Source: Rummeliibacillus sp963792445
GTDB lineage: Bacteria > Bacillota > Bacilli > Bacillales_A > Planococcaceae
NCBI GenBank assembly: GCA_963792445.1
Contig: CAWBWO010000016.1
Span: 310,001 to 374,000, forward strand
DNA: 64,000 nucleotides
Direction: 5' to 3'
Each line of letters begins with the position of its first letter. Position 1 is the first letter of the stretch. The translations under genes were made by a program, and so were the position numbers. Below are positions 1 through 7,663 of the stretch, one piece after another. Under the pieces are notes generated by a model. It was not told the DNA's origin and made no database searches. It was given only the letters and a program-made list of their open reading frames with translations.

Positions 1-2
1 CA

Positions 3-563
3 TGTAAAAATGGAAATGTAAAACATTGTACAGAATTTGATGACATCACGCTAAAAAAAATCGAATACTTAATGGAAGAGTACCATGCTACGTATTTAGT
101 CGAAAGCATTTGGGATTATTCTTATACAGGTCCAATCGGTCACCTTGTTTTAGACAATTTAGACCCACATAAACTTGCGGTTAATAGACCAATAGAAAGA
201 TTAGAGAATATCGTGAAGGTCACAATTGTTACGGCATTTAATATGGCAAACTTACGAAAAAGATTAGCCAATTTAGATTGTATAATACATACTCATTATC
301 AAGAGGGTATGTTAGAAATCACGCCATGTGGAATTCAAAAATGGAAAGCCCTAAAAAAACTAGGCATCCAAAAAGGAAAATACATTGCATTTGGTAATGA
401 TGAAAATGACATAAGCGTATTTGAAAACGCTAAACATTGCGTCATGATTGGTCAGCATCCTCTATTAACACATTATGCTGATGAAATCATTGACCATGAT
501 TCATTCGTCGAAGAACATATCGTAGATAAATTAGCCGAACTAGACAATCGTTTTGCATATTAA
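3..563 (+). CDS. HAD-superfamily (Cof-type) hydrolase, C-terminal part
   Basis: The frame is open to the left edge of the window, so the N-terminal part, including the DxD nucleophile motif, lies outside. The visible 186 residues hold the cap domain and the C-terminal HAD motifs: a Lys-containing stretch GIQKWKALKKLGI followed by GNDENDISVF, the acidic Mg-binding motif of Cof/YwpJ/YxeH-type phosphatases. Family members dephosphorylate sugar phosphates or small phosphorylated metabolites; the substrate cannot be read from sequence. A strong hairpin terminator follows nine bases after the stop. It is not part of the conserved hemQ neighbourhood known to me. Confidence 0.85.
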   Translation, partial: CKNGNVKHCTEFDDITLKKIEYLMEEYHATYLVESIWDYSYTGPIGHLVLDNLDPHKLAVNRPIERLENIVKVTIVTAFNMANLRKRLANLDCIIHTHYQEGMLEITPCGIQKWKALKKLGIQKGKYIAFGNDENDISVFENAKHCVMIGQHPLLTHYADEIIDHDSFVEEHIVDKLAELDNRFAY

Positions 564-571
564 AGGTTAGG

Positions 572-601
572 CCCTATAACGTACAAGTTATAGGGTTTTT
601 T
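572..601 (+). terminator. Intrinsic terminator of the HAD hydrolase gene
   Basis: A perfect 9-bp stem (572-580 with 587-595) around a 6-nt loop is followed by a run of six T. It lies just after the upstream stop codon. Confidence 0.9.
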
Positions 602-611
602 GTGTAATGAG

Positions 612-835
612 AGGGAGTAAAAATAGAGGCTAACAATCGCACCGAAAAAGGCAACAAAGTGGGTAGAAAAGGCAACAACCTCATCGAATAAAATAACAAT
701 CATCTCCGAAAAGGTAACAAAATCCAGAAAGGCAACAATCGCATCGAAAAAGACAACAAAGTGGGTAGAAAAAGCAACAACATCTCCTGAAAAAAGTAAC
801 AATCCTCCCCCGAAAAGCAACAAAAAAGATGACCT
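612..835. repeat. 21-bp minisatellite, family C (GCAACAA...GAAAAA units)
   Basis: About ten degenerate units of roughly 21 bp run head to tail. Each begins with G(C/T)AACAA, continues with a variable 6-8 base stretch, and ends in an A-rich CGAAAAA-like tract. The same family recurs at 56341-56480. Because 21 is a multiple of three, a long minus-strand reading frame (560-871) appears with a heptad-like repeat; I consider it non-coding, as it lacks a ribosome binding site and conserved homologues known to me. Confidence 0.8.
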
Positions 836-882
836 CTGTAAAATACAGAAATCATCTCCAAAATAATTCAATTTAAATGTTG

Positions 883-1650
883 TTATTTAACGCTTAAGTA
901 CTTCACTAATTTTTCATTGTCCATAATGTTACCAACGAAGAATTCACCAAAATCAGCATAGCGAGCAGAAACTTCATCGAAGCGCATTTCGTAGATTAAT
1001 TTTTTGAATTCTAAAACGTCATGTGCAAATAGAGTGACACCCCATTCATGGTCATCGAAACCGATAGAACCAGAGATGATTTGTTTTACTTTACCTGCAT
1101 AGCTACGGCCGATTAAACCATGAGAGCGCATTAATTCACGACGTGCATCCATTTCCATCATGTACCAGTTTGCGCCTTCTTGACGGCGTTTGTCCATTGG
1201 GTAGAAGCAAATATGTTCCCAACGTGGGAGTTCAGGATATAAACGTGCACGTACATGTGGGTTTTGATATGGATCTTCTGCTGGTTCGTCACCAGATTTT
1301 TTTCCAGCTAAGTAGTTAGAAAGCTCAACTACAGAAACATAAGAATAAGTTGGAATTGTAAAATCAGCGATCGCTAATTTATTGAATTCGTTTTCAAGAT
1401 CTTGTAGTTCTTCCATTGTTTCACGCAATGTCATTAACATAAAGTCTGCTTTTTGACCAACGATAGAGTAAAAAGCATGGCTACCAGTTTTTTCAATGTC
1501 TGCTTCGTTGATTTTAGCTAGGTATTGGATAAACTCATCTACCGCTGCTTTTCGTTCTTCTTCAGAAACTAATTTCCAAGAAGCCCAGTCAATTGAGCGG
1601 AAATCATGTAGTACGTACCAACCATCTAGTGTTTGTGCTGCTTCGATCAT
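883..1650 (-). CDS. hemQ: Coproheme decarboxylase HemQ
   Basis: HemQ (old name YwfI, chlorite-dismutase-like) carries out the last step of the Gram-positive coproporphyrin-dependent haem pathway, decarboxylating two propionates of coproheme III to give haem b. The 255-residue length is family-typical. Tyr150 in the HICFYPMDKRR stretch and His177 in MRSHGLIGR match the catalytic Tyr145 and proximal His172 of the Staphylococcus aureus enzyme with a constant offset of five. An AAGGAG ribosome binding site precedes the ATG. The gene is transcribed divergently from lipL, as in B. subtilis, but the pta gene usually found between them is absent here. Confidence 0.97.
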   Translation of the reverse strand: MIEAAQTLDGWYVLHDFRSIDWASWKLVSEEERKAAVDEFIQYLAKINEADIEKTGSHAFYSIVGQKADFMLMTLRETMEELQDLENEFNKLAIADFTIPTYSYVSVVELSNYLAGKKSGDEPAEDPYQNPHVRARLYPELPRWEHICFYPMDKRRQEGANWYMMEMDARRELMRSHGLIGRSYAGKVKQIISGSIGFDDHEWGVTLFAHDVLEFKKLIYEMRFDEVSARYADFGEFFVGNIMDNEKLVKYLSVK

Positions 1651-1812
1651 TATTAGGACACTCCTTAACCTCTAGAATCATTCACATTTATTTTAACATA
1701 AATGCTTTATAGTAGTGAGTATTAGCCTATTGTTTCACCAATTTGACATGAGATATTTCGTCAAATAATGTATGCTTAAGTAAAATACAAAACGAATACA
1801 GGAGATCAAGCG

Positions 1813-2646
1813 ATGAAGGATTATTTACAACAATCAATATGGCGTTTCTGGGATCAATCTGTTAGTGGAAGAGGCCATTCACCATTAGAATCATTTGCAG
1901 CGGATGATACACTTTGCCAGTTAGTAGGTCAAGGGCAATCACCTGCTACCATTCGTACATGGGTTCACGATGAATCGGTTGTTCTTGGTATTCAAGATCA
2001 CCGTTTACCACATATTCAAGAAGGTATGGAGTTATTAGAAAACCGAGGATTTAAGCCAATTGTTCGTAACTCAGGTGGGTTAGCTGTTGTATTAGACCCA
2101 GGCGTATTAAATATTTCACTCGTATTATCAGAACGTGAAGGCAAAATTGATATTAATACGGGTTATGATATTATGGTTGAATTGATCAAACGATTATTTC
2201 CGCAAATTGCAGATCAAATAGAAGCATATGAAATTGTAGGTTCATATTGTCCAGGTTCGTATGATTTAAGTATTAACGGGAAGAAATTTGCAGGCATTTC
2301 ACAAAGACGTTTACGACAAGGAATCGCAGTGCAAATCTATCTTTGCATTGAAGGAAGCGGTTCAAAAAGAGCACAGCTTGTTCGTGATTTTTATGAGATC
2401 AGCTTGCAAGGTGAAGAAACGAAGTTCAAATATCCTAAAATTCAACCTGAAGTGATGGCTTCTTTAAGCGAATTACTAGATGAGCCTTTATCTGTCCAAC
2501 AAACAGTGATTGCTTTACAACAATTATTAGCCTCTTTTTGTGATGAATTTAAAATCGGCACATTGCAAGCAGATGAAATGGAGTTGTATACATTTTATTT
2601 AAAAAGGGTTCTAGATAGAAATCAATCTATGTTATTAAAAAAATAA
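1813..2646 (+). CDS. lipL: Octanoyl-[GcvH]:protein N-octanoyltransferase LipL
   Basis: LipL (YwfL) moves the octanoyl group from the glycine-cleavage H protein to the E2 subunits of 2-oxoacid dehydrogenases, completing the Bacillus lipoate relay. The 277-residue protein has the biotin/lipoate ligase fold signatures RNSGGLAVVLDPG and GSYCPGSYDLSING. Cys146 in the latter is the expected acyl-thioester nucleophile (Cys150 in B. subtilis). An AGGAG ribosome binding site lies before the ATG. It faces hemQ divergently and shares a bidirectional terminator with rsfA. Confidence 0.95.
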   Translation: MKDYLQQSIWRFWDQSVSGRGHSPLESFAADDTLCQLVGQGQSPATIRTWVHDESVVLGIQDHRLPHIQEGMELLENRGFKPIVRNSGGLAVVLDPGVLNISLVLSEREGKIDINTGYDIMVELIKRLFPQIADQIEAYEIVGSYCPGSYDLSINGKKFAGISQRRLRQGIAVQIYLCIEGSGSKRAQLVRDFYEISLQGEETKFKYPKIQPEVMASLSELLDEPLSVQQTVIALQQLLASFCDEFKIGTLQADEMELYTFYLKRVLDRNQSMLLKK

Positions 2647-2696
2647 TTCATGAGAAAGTTATTTTCCTATCTTGTCGATTTCCCGGGAAATTTGCA

Positions 2697-2742
2697 AAAA
2701 AAGCTGATTGCTAAAGTTTAGATTTTAGCAATCAGCTTTTTG
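2697..2742. terminator. Bidirectional terminator between lipL and rsfA
   Basis: A 15-bp perfect stem (2701-2715 with 2724-2738) around an 8-nt loop has A and T runs on both flanks, so it can end transcription from both converging genes. Confidence 0.9.
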
Positions 2743-2769
2743 TTTTAGAAAGTTATTTCCTAGACTAAA

Positions 2770-3414
2770 TTATTCTTCTACACTTACTGTAGAATCTTCT
2801 TTTTTTACGAGATTCCCGTTTCGCTCCATTGTAAATACAGGTGCGATATGTTCATCTTCAGTGCCAAGTGTCATTAGTCGTCTTGCACGATTCATTACTT
2901 GCATAAATTGTTCATAGTCTTTTTTCATATTACGATGTTCTTTTTCTAAACGGTTTACTTCTTTTTCTAATCGTGATGCTTTATCATTTGCGATATTTGC
3001 CAAATGGCGCCATCTTGTGACTTCCTCATCATGGAAGTCACTTTGCTGTAAGCGCATTAAGTATGCGATTACAAGATCAATAGACATTGAAGAAAGTGGA
3101 ATCGTGCGTGTTACTTCGTTATGTTTTTCATTTGGTAGTAAATAGAGTCCTGCTGATCTTCTGCGAGCAGTGGTGCCATAAATTCGCATTCTCTCTTTTC
3201 GTTCTTTCTTTGCAGAAGATAGTTCTTTCTCATAGTTTTTGCGAACAACTGCATTCCAACGGAAACCACAAGCTGCAGCAGTACGATTTAATGCATCCCC
3301 AGCTTCTTCGAATGCAGTAAGTTGTGTACTACCTTCTTTCACATGACGCAAAACAGCTTCTGCTAACAATTCATCGTTTTCTGGTAACCAAGCATCTTGT
3401 CTTGTTTTCATCAT
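2770..3414 (-). CDS. rsfA: RsfA-family prespore transcription factor
   Basis: RsfA (YwfN) adjusts sigma-F-dependent gene expression in the forespore. The N-terminal 60 residues form the typical Myb/SANT-like DNA-binding segment of the family (TRQDAWLPENDELLAEAVLRH, then AFEEAGDALNRTAAACGFRWN). The middle is predicted coiled coil (about residues 135-175, rich in Lys/Glu/Arg heptads) and the tail is acidic. The 214-residue length fits the family. AGGAGG sits seven bases before the ATG. Its position beside lipL is conserved with B. subtilis. The B. subtilis name is used by homology; Bacillales can carry more than one RsfA paralogue. Confidence 0.92.
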   Translation of the reverse strand: MMKTRQDAWLPENDELLAEAVLRHVKEGSTQLTAFEEAGDALNRTAAACGFRWNAVVRKNYEKELSSAKKERKERMRIYGTTARRRSAGLYLLPNEKHNEVTRTIPLSSMSIDLVIAYLMRLQQSDFHDEEVTRWRHLANIANDKASRLEKEVNRLEKEHRNMKKDYEQFMQVMNRARRLMTLGTEDEHIAPVFTMERNGNLVKKEDSTVSVEE

Positions 3415-3512
3415 TTTAAACCTCCTATATGTTTCATAGGATTAGCGTGGACAGTTTTTATATTTTTTATTCATAAACTTGTAATAGCTTTATGAATATT
3501 ATGTATTATGTC

Positions 3513-3542
3513 TTGAATGAAAGATAGAAAATGCGATACACT
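3513..3542 (+). promoter_or_regulatory. Putative sigma-A promoter of the DUF1450 gene
   Basis: TTGAAT (3513-3518) and TACACT (3537-3542) are separated by 18 bp and lie 44 bp upstream of the start codon at 3587. Assigned by consensus only. Confidence 0.45.
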
Positions 3543-3586
3543 ATTACATAGACTTTAAACTGAGATATAGAAAGGGTTGTAGACAG

Positions 3587-3835
3587 ATGGCAAACGAATT
3601 CCGTGTTTGCGATGAATGTCAGGCCGTTAATTTAAAAACATTAATTCCTAAATTAAAAGCAATAGATCCCGATGCTACAATAGATATTAAATGTCAATCT
3701 TATTGTGGGCCTGGACTTCGTAAAACATTCACTATCGTAAACAATCGTCCATGCGCAGCACACACAGAAGAAGAATTAATGCCTAAAATTATCGCCAAAT
3801 TGAAATCACAAAAGAAATTACCGGAGAACAAATAA
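3587..3835 (+). CDS. DUF1450 (YuzB-like) small cysteine-containing protein
   Basis: This 82-residue protein belongs to the DUF1450/YuzB group found across Bacillales and Staphylococcus. It has CxxC near the N-terminus (CDEC, residues 8-11), CQSYC (36-40) and a C-terminal-half NNRPCAAHTEEEL segment; the group resembles small thioredoxin-fold ferredoxin-like proteins. The biochemical role is not established. A ribosome binding site (GAAAGG) precedes the ATG. The gene is monocistronic and directly followed, one base after its stop, by a family B repeat. Confidence 0.9.
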   Translation: MANEFRVCDECQAVNLKTLIPKLKAIDPDATIDIKCQSYCGPGLRKTFTIVNNRPCAAHTEEELMPKIIAKLKSQKKLPENK

Positions 3836-4134
3836 AAGCGGAGGGCGCTCGTTAAAAGGAAGATAGCCTAAGAGCACCGCGTCCTGCGGTAACGGCTATC
3901 TGACCCACATCCTGTGGGCCCCCGACAAGCACTGGAAGGCCCGAATCGAAAGCATCCTTTCAGCTTTCGACCGAGGGACTGAAATGATTGAGGGTCTAGC
4001 GCGCCGGAGCTGGATAAGGAAATGCTGAAGCTCGTTTCAAGGAAGATAGCCTATGTGCGCGACAACGCGAGCGCAACGGCTATCGGGACACATCCTGTGC
4101 ACCCTCGAGGGACTGGCGCATGGAGCTAGATAAG
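3836..4134. repeat. Intergenic repeat family B (copy 1, double length)
   Basis: The element begins immediately after a stop codon with AAAGCGGAGGGCGC and contains nested inverted repeats: GATAGCC...GGCTATC enclosing a CGCGTCCTGCGG hairpin, then a CCCACATCCTGTGGG hairpin. It ends in GGAGCTGGATAAG and a second, shorter copy of the nested hairpins follows (4038-4134). Related copies lie at 13333, 30876 and 37622, each a few bases after a stop codon. Similar GCGGAGG...GAGCTGGA elements are, to my knowledge, widespread between Bacillaceae genes. Confidence 0.85.
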
Positions 4135-4202
4135 AATAAAAGCGAAATCTCGAAGTTATGGAATAAAATTCTATTAATAATTTCTTCATAATACGACTTT
4201 TT

Positions 4203-4227
4203 CCACCTTCCAATAGGGTGGTTTTTT
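4203..4227 (+). terminator. Intrinsic terminator downstream of the DUF1450 gene
   Basis: A GC-rich 5-bp stem CCACC/GGTGG (4203-4207 with 4217-4221) is followed by TTTTTT. Confidence 0.7.
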
Positions 4228-4293
4228 CATTTATAATGATAAAATATAGTACAATGATGAACTCATTAATAGAGTGAGCGGAGGTGTAGAGCT

Positions 4294-5592
4294 TTGAGTT
4301 ATGCAACAAAAAAGTTAGCGGAAGAAAAAGTATTTAAAGATCCCGTTCATCGCTACGTACACGTGCGAGATCAAGTGATTTGGGATTTGATAGGTACTAG
4401 AGAATTTCAACGATTACGCCGTATTAAACAGCTTGGTACGACTTATTTAGTATTCCATGGAGCTGAGCATAGCCGTTTTAGTCACTCTTTAGGAGTTTAT
4501 GAAATTGTACGTCGAATGGTCGATGATGTGTTCAAGGGTAGACCTGAATGGGATGAAAGTGAACGTCTAGTTGTACTATGTGCAGCACTATTACATGATT
4601 TAGGACATGGTCCATTTTCGCATGCATTTGAACATGTTTTTGACCTTGATCATGAAGAATTCACAAGAGCAATTATCAAAGGAAACACGGAAGTAAACGA
4701 AATATTAAGCCGTGTTTCATCTGATTTTCCACAAAAAGTTTCAGATGTAATTGCCAAAACTTATGCAAACAAACAAGTCGTCAGTATGATTTCTAGCCAA
4801 ATTGATGCAGATCGCATGGATTATTTACAAAGAGATGCCTATTTTACAGGCGTAAGTTATGGACACTTTGATATGGAAAGAATTCTACGAGTCATGAGAC
4901 CAAAAGAAGATCAGGTAGTCATTAAAGAAAGCGGTATGCACGCAGTTGAAGACTATATTATGAGTCGCTATCAAATGTATTGGCAAGTTTATTTCCATCC
5001 AGTTTCTAGAAGTGCGGAAGTAATATTGACCAAAATTCTCCACCGTGCAAAAGAATTGAGCCATGAAGATTATCCATTCATCCAAGAACCCACCCATTTC
5101 AAAGCATTTTTTAACAACGAAATTGAATTAGAAGATTATATTTCACTAGACGAAAGTATCTTGTTGACTTATTTCCAAATGTGGACAAAGGAAAAAGATC
5201 CGATATTAAGTGATTTAAGTCGACGTTTTATTAATAGAAAGCTATTTAAGTACATTGAATTTGATCCGGCAAATGAATATGAGAAGCTAAGAGATTTGGA
5301 AGATTTATTTATAAAAGCAGGCATCAATCCGAAGTATTATTTAGTACACGATTCAATATCTGATTTACCATACGATTTTTATCGTCCAGGTGAAGAGGAA
5401 GAACGGTTACCGATTCAATTATTAATGCCAAATGGAGAGATTAAAGAATTATCTCGTTGCTCTGAAATTGTTGATGCGATCTCAGGTAAACGTAGATCAA
5501 ACCATAAATTATATTTCCCAGAAGATGCATTACTACAAAATGGAAAGCAAAAAACATTAAGAAAACAAATACTAAATGTATTGAGAGGATAA
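4294..5592 (+). CDS. ywfO: HD-domain phosphohydrolase, YwfO-type (probable dNTP triphosphohydrolase)
   Basis: The 432-residue protein has the complete SAMHD1/dNTPase HD signature: His64 in HSRFSHSLGVYE, the His101-Asp102 pair in LLHDLGHGPFSHAFEHVF, and a later Asp in SSQIDADRMDYLQRD. Homologues of YwfO, such as EF1143 of Enterococcus faecalis, hydrolyse dNTPs to nucleoside and triphosphate under allosteric control; the same role is inferred here. The start is TTG, chosen because GGAGGTG ends seven bases upstream. The next gene, ywgA, starts 24 bases after its stop, as in B. subtilis. Confidence 0.92.
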   Translation: MSYATKKLAEEKVFKDPVHRYVHVRDQVIWDLIGTREFQRLRRIKQLGTTYLVFHGAEHSRFSHSLGVYEIVRRMVDDVFKGRPEWDESERLVVLCAALLHDLGHGPFSHAFEHVFDLDHEEFTRAIIKGNTEVNEILSRVSSDFPQKVSDVIAKTYANKQVVSMISSQIDADRMDYLQRDAYFTGVSYGHFDMERILRVMRPKEDQVVIKESGMHAVEDYIMSRYQMYWQVYFHPVSRSAEVILTKILHRAKELSHEDYPFIQEPTHFKAFFNNEIELEDYISLDESILLTYFQMWTKEKDPILSDLSRRFINRKLFKYIEFDPANEYEKLRDLEDLFIKAGINPKYYLVHDSISDLPYDFYRPGEEEERLPIQLLMPNGEIKELSRCSEIVDAISGKRRSNHKLYFPEDALLQNGKQKTLRKQILNVLRG

Positions 5593-5616
5593 GTCTTCTC
5601 AAGAAGGGAGAAAAAT

Positions 5617-6125
5617 GTGCTAGAAGAACACGCAAAAGTAGTACAATTTGTGTCGTTAGCAGGACAAGTCACTGGTCGAAAAAAATTGCAAAAGATGGTC
5701 TATATCGCGAAGAAAATGCAATTTCCATTTCCACGAAAAATATCATTTTCACATTTATGGTCCTTACTCAGAAGAATTAACATTACGAATAGAAGAATTA
5801 TGTACAATGGGTTTTTTAACCGAGCAAATGGAGGACAAGGGTTCATATGTTCAATATTGTTATGAAGTAACAGATAAAGGGACAGACTTTTCCAAAGCAT
5901 TTTGCAATGAACAACAAAATTTATATGAAGTCGTTGAAATACTTAAACAGTAAAAGTGCACGATTTTTAGAGCTTGTTTCAACTCTATTGTTTTTTGACG
6001 AATTACCTAAAAATGAACAAATTGAAAAAGTTCATGTTGTGAAAGGTAAATTGAACTTCACAGAGCAAGAAATGGATGACGCATTTGAACTAATTGAAAC
6101 GCTTACAAAATTCAAAGTTAATTAA
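5617..6125 (+). CDS. ywgA: YwgA family protein (two frame changes)
   Basis: The product is recognisable as the conserved YwgA protein of Bacillales, of unknown function, but it is split over three frames. Frame 1 runs to about 5731 (MLEEHAKVVQFVSLAGQV...MQFPF). Frame 2 then continues HEKYHFHIYGPYSEELTLRI to about 5945. Frame 3 finishes NSKSARFLELVSTLLFF...KFKVN. Removing one C near 5731 and one A near 5945 restores about 169 codons, close to the usual length. Start is GTG with GGGAG upstream. Both changes are +1, matching the pattern in other genes of the window, so sequence error is more likely than decay. Confidence 0.85.
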
Positions 6126-6160
6126 AAAACTGGATAATTTCTAAAAATACATGCATCAAA

Positions 6161-6186
6161 AAAGCCGCTTTCAAGAGCGGCTTTTT
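6161..6186. terminator. Bidirectional terminator between ywgA and ywhB
   Basis: AAAGCCGCT (6161-6169) pairs with AGCGGCTTT (6176-6184) around a 6-nt loop, with A and T tracts on either side. It separates converging genes. Confidence 0.88.
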
Positions 6187-6195
6187 AATATGATT

Positions 6196-6381
6196 CTATT
6201 GTTCGCTTTTACGTACTCCACCAACAGCGTAATGTTCTTTTTTCATTTCTTCAATGATAATTGTGACATTTTCCTTTGGAGCATCAACAGCTTCAGAAAT
6301 AGCTTCTGTCACTTTTTCAACAAGATTGTGTTTTTGTTCATCTGAACGGCCTTCAATCATTTTAATTGTAACTACAGGCAT
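6196..6381 (-). CDS. ywhB: 4-oxalocrotonate tautomerase family protein YwhB
   Basis: This 61-residue protein is a typical 4-OT tautomerase. After Met removal, Pro1 of PVVTIKMIEGRSDEQK is the general base; the rest (NLVEKVTEAISEAVDAPKE, then VTIIIEEM) matches the beta-alpha-beta fold that assembles as a hexamer. B. subtilis YwhB has 2-hydroxymuconate/phenylenolpyruvate tautomerase activity in vitro, but the natural substrate is unknown. AGGAGG precedes the ATG. It is divergent from ywhD, the conserved arrangement. Confidence 0.93.
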   Translation of the reverse strand: MPVVTIKMIEGRSDEQKHNLVEKVTEAISEAVDAPKENVTIIIEEMKKEHYAVGGVRKSEQ

Positions 6382-6449
6382 TTTAGGTCCTCCTCGTGTA
6401 AAATTTAGTGTATATTCGTTATAATAACAAAAGCGGAGGGATTAATCGA

Positions 6450-6962
6450 ATGGCAAATGAAGAAAAACCTAAAAAAATGGAATTTACAATTATAAAGAAT
6501 AATCCAACAGATGGTCACAAAGGATATGGAATTGGTTCATTATCACTTGAAAATGTATCACCAGTGATTATCGATGTCGAAGAAAAAACAGCTGAAGTGG
6601 ATATCGGTGCAATGCATGCTCGCAGTGCAGTAGAACGTGGCATCAAATTTACAACAGATCGTGCAGATTCAGAAGGCGGAAAACCTTATTGGTTAGTATG
6701 GGTGACGATAGAGCAAAAACCAAACGGTGCCTACTATGCTGGCGTTACAGCATGTGAAATGGTCATAAACCGTGAAAAACGTAGAGGCTATAAAATACTT
6801 GCAGACCATGTAAATAAAATGGATAAATCCATGAAACGCCATATCATGGTGGACCATATGGATGAATCTTCAAAACAAGTTTTAGGAGAATACTTGAAGA
6901 ATTTCAACGAAGAAATGTGGCAAAATAGCAATGCAAAATTGCGAGAAGAATTGGGCTTTTAG
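6450..6962 (+). CDS. ywhD: YwhD family protein
   Basis: The 170-residue product is the conserved YwhD protein of Bacillales, function unknown. It starts MANEEKPKKMEFTIIKNNPT and contains the family stretch KGYGIGSLSLENVSPVIID and later YWLVWVTIEQ. The ATG at 6450 is preferred over an upstream in-frame ATG because GGAGGG ends ten bases before it and a TATAAT box lies at 6420-6425. No signal peptide or membrane segment is seen. Confidence 0.92.
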   Translation: MANEEKPKKMEFTIIKNNPTDGHKGYGIGSLSLENVSPVIIDVEEKTAEVDIGAMHARSAVERGIKFTTDRADSEGGKPYWLVWVTIEQKPNGAYYAGVTACEMVINREKRRGYKILADHVNKMDKSMKRHIMVDHMDESSKQVLGEYLKNFNEEMWQNSNAKLREELGF

Positions 6963-7017
6963 ATAAGCATTTCTTGAAAAATTCTGTGACACTTTCAAAC
7001 CGTTTGCAAGTACATAG

Positions 7018-7046
7018 TTGAAACTGTCATGGAAAGGAAGTAAACT
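7018..7046 (+). promoter_or_regulatory. Putative promoter of the candidate small RNA
   Basis: TTGAAA (7018-7023), a 17-bp spacer and TAAACT (7041-7046) would start transcription near 7053 and yield a roughly 160-nt transcript ending at the strong hairpin at 7165-7213. Confidence 0.4.
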
Positions 7047-7052
7047 TGAAAT

Positions 7053-7213
7053 AAAGCTTACAAAAGTAAGCTAGGACATTTTATGGAATTGTATGAGAGG
7101 CATGCGACATTTTGAATAAGCCCAAGCAAGATGCCCCATGGTTCCCATCCTTTTCATAAACGTAAAAGCTTTCCCTAAGCGGATAACGGACTCTGCTTAG
7201 GGAAAGCTTTTTA
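7053..7213 (+). ncRNA. Candidate small RNA in the ywhD-pbpG gap
   Basis: No protein gene occupies 6963-7663, yet it contains a promoter-like sequence, a perfect 7-bp hairpin with AAAA loop (7055-7072), a C-rich unpaired-looking stretch (7137-7150, with CCCC and CCC runs) and a very strong intrinsic terminator. Firmicute regulatory RNAs such as RsaE/RoxS share the combination of C-rich single-stranded motif plus terminator, but I do not recognise this RNA as any named family and found no riboswitch consensus in it. The evidence is positional and structural only. Confidence 0.35.
7165..7213 (+). terminator. Strong intrinsic terminator in the ywhD-pbpG gap
   Basis: A perfect 16-bp stem (7165-7180 with 7195-7210) encloses a 14-nt loop and is followed by T residues. 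It lies 200 bp after ywhD and could end ywhD read-through or the proposed small RNA. Confidence 0.85.
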
Positions 7214-7368
7214 CTTTTTGAATGAGAGCTGGTAGTTAGATTAGCCAAGAAATACATAAATGGAGTCTATGTAAGTAAGAGATATCACTGAAAAAAATGA
7301 AAGTATATTTTTAAATGATATGTCGTAGAGAAATTAGAGGGAACAATAGAAAATGTGAGAAAGAATAA

Positions 7369-7568
7369 TTTTTATAAAACTTTGACTAGCAACTTGTGAT
7401 GAAAATTAGTACCCCTAAAATTGTTGAAGTGGAATCGACGAAGACTCCTAGCTAGCGAAGCGATGCAGGAGCACGGGTTTTTGGAGACTCACCACTCGTC
7501 CGCAGGAAAGCGTAGCCGATTCAACTTCAAATTAAAACTAAAATTAGTATAAAGATAGATCTTCAGCC
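7369..7568. repeat. Intergenic repeat family A (copy 1)
   Basis: Conserved outer parts (TTTTGACT...ATTAGTACCCCT on the left, AATTAGTAT...CTTCAG on the right) flank a long imperfect hairpin whose arms are GAAGTGGAATCGAC and GCCGATTCAACTTC, with CGAAGACTCC and CCGCAGGAAAGCG inside. Other copies are at 22697, 30956, 37868 and 53477, with remnants at 49400 and 59453. Confidence 0.85.
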
Positions 7569-7612
7569 CTTACCTTTGCTACTGAAGAGCACCATTCTGT
7601 AAAATACAGTAT

Positions 7613-7650
7613 TAAAAAAGCTTTGCTCAAATTACAGAGCAAAGCTTTTA
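7613..7650. terminator. Terminator of pbpG
   Basis: A 13-bp perfect stem (7616-7628 with 7637-7649) lies just after the minus-strand stop codon of pbpG. The A run on the plus strand before it gives the U tract of the minus-strand transcript. Confidence 0.88.
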
Positions 7651-7663
7651 TTGACCCCAAAAC

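Noticed and set aside
560..871. 103-codon minus-strand frame over the family C repeat
   Set aside because: Its heptad-like protein repeat follows from the 21-bp period; no ribosome binding site or known family.
7053..7213. 6S RNA, T-box or riboswitch
   Set aside because: None of the conserved motifs of these RNAs could be found, so it is kept only as an unnamed candidate.
7369..7568. Insertion sequence remnant
   Set aside because: No transposase fragment or target-site duplication is visible; it matches the small intergenic family A hairpin element.
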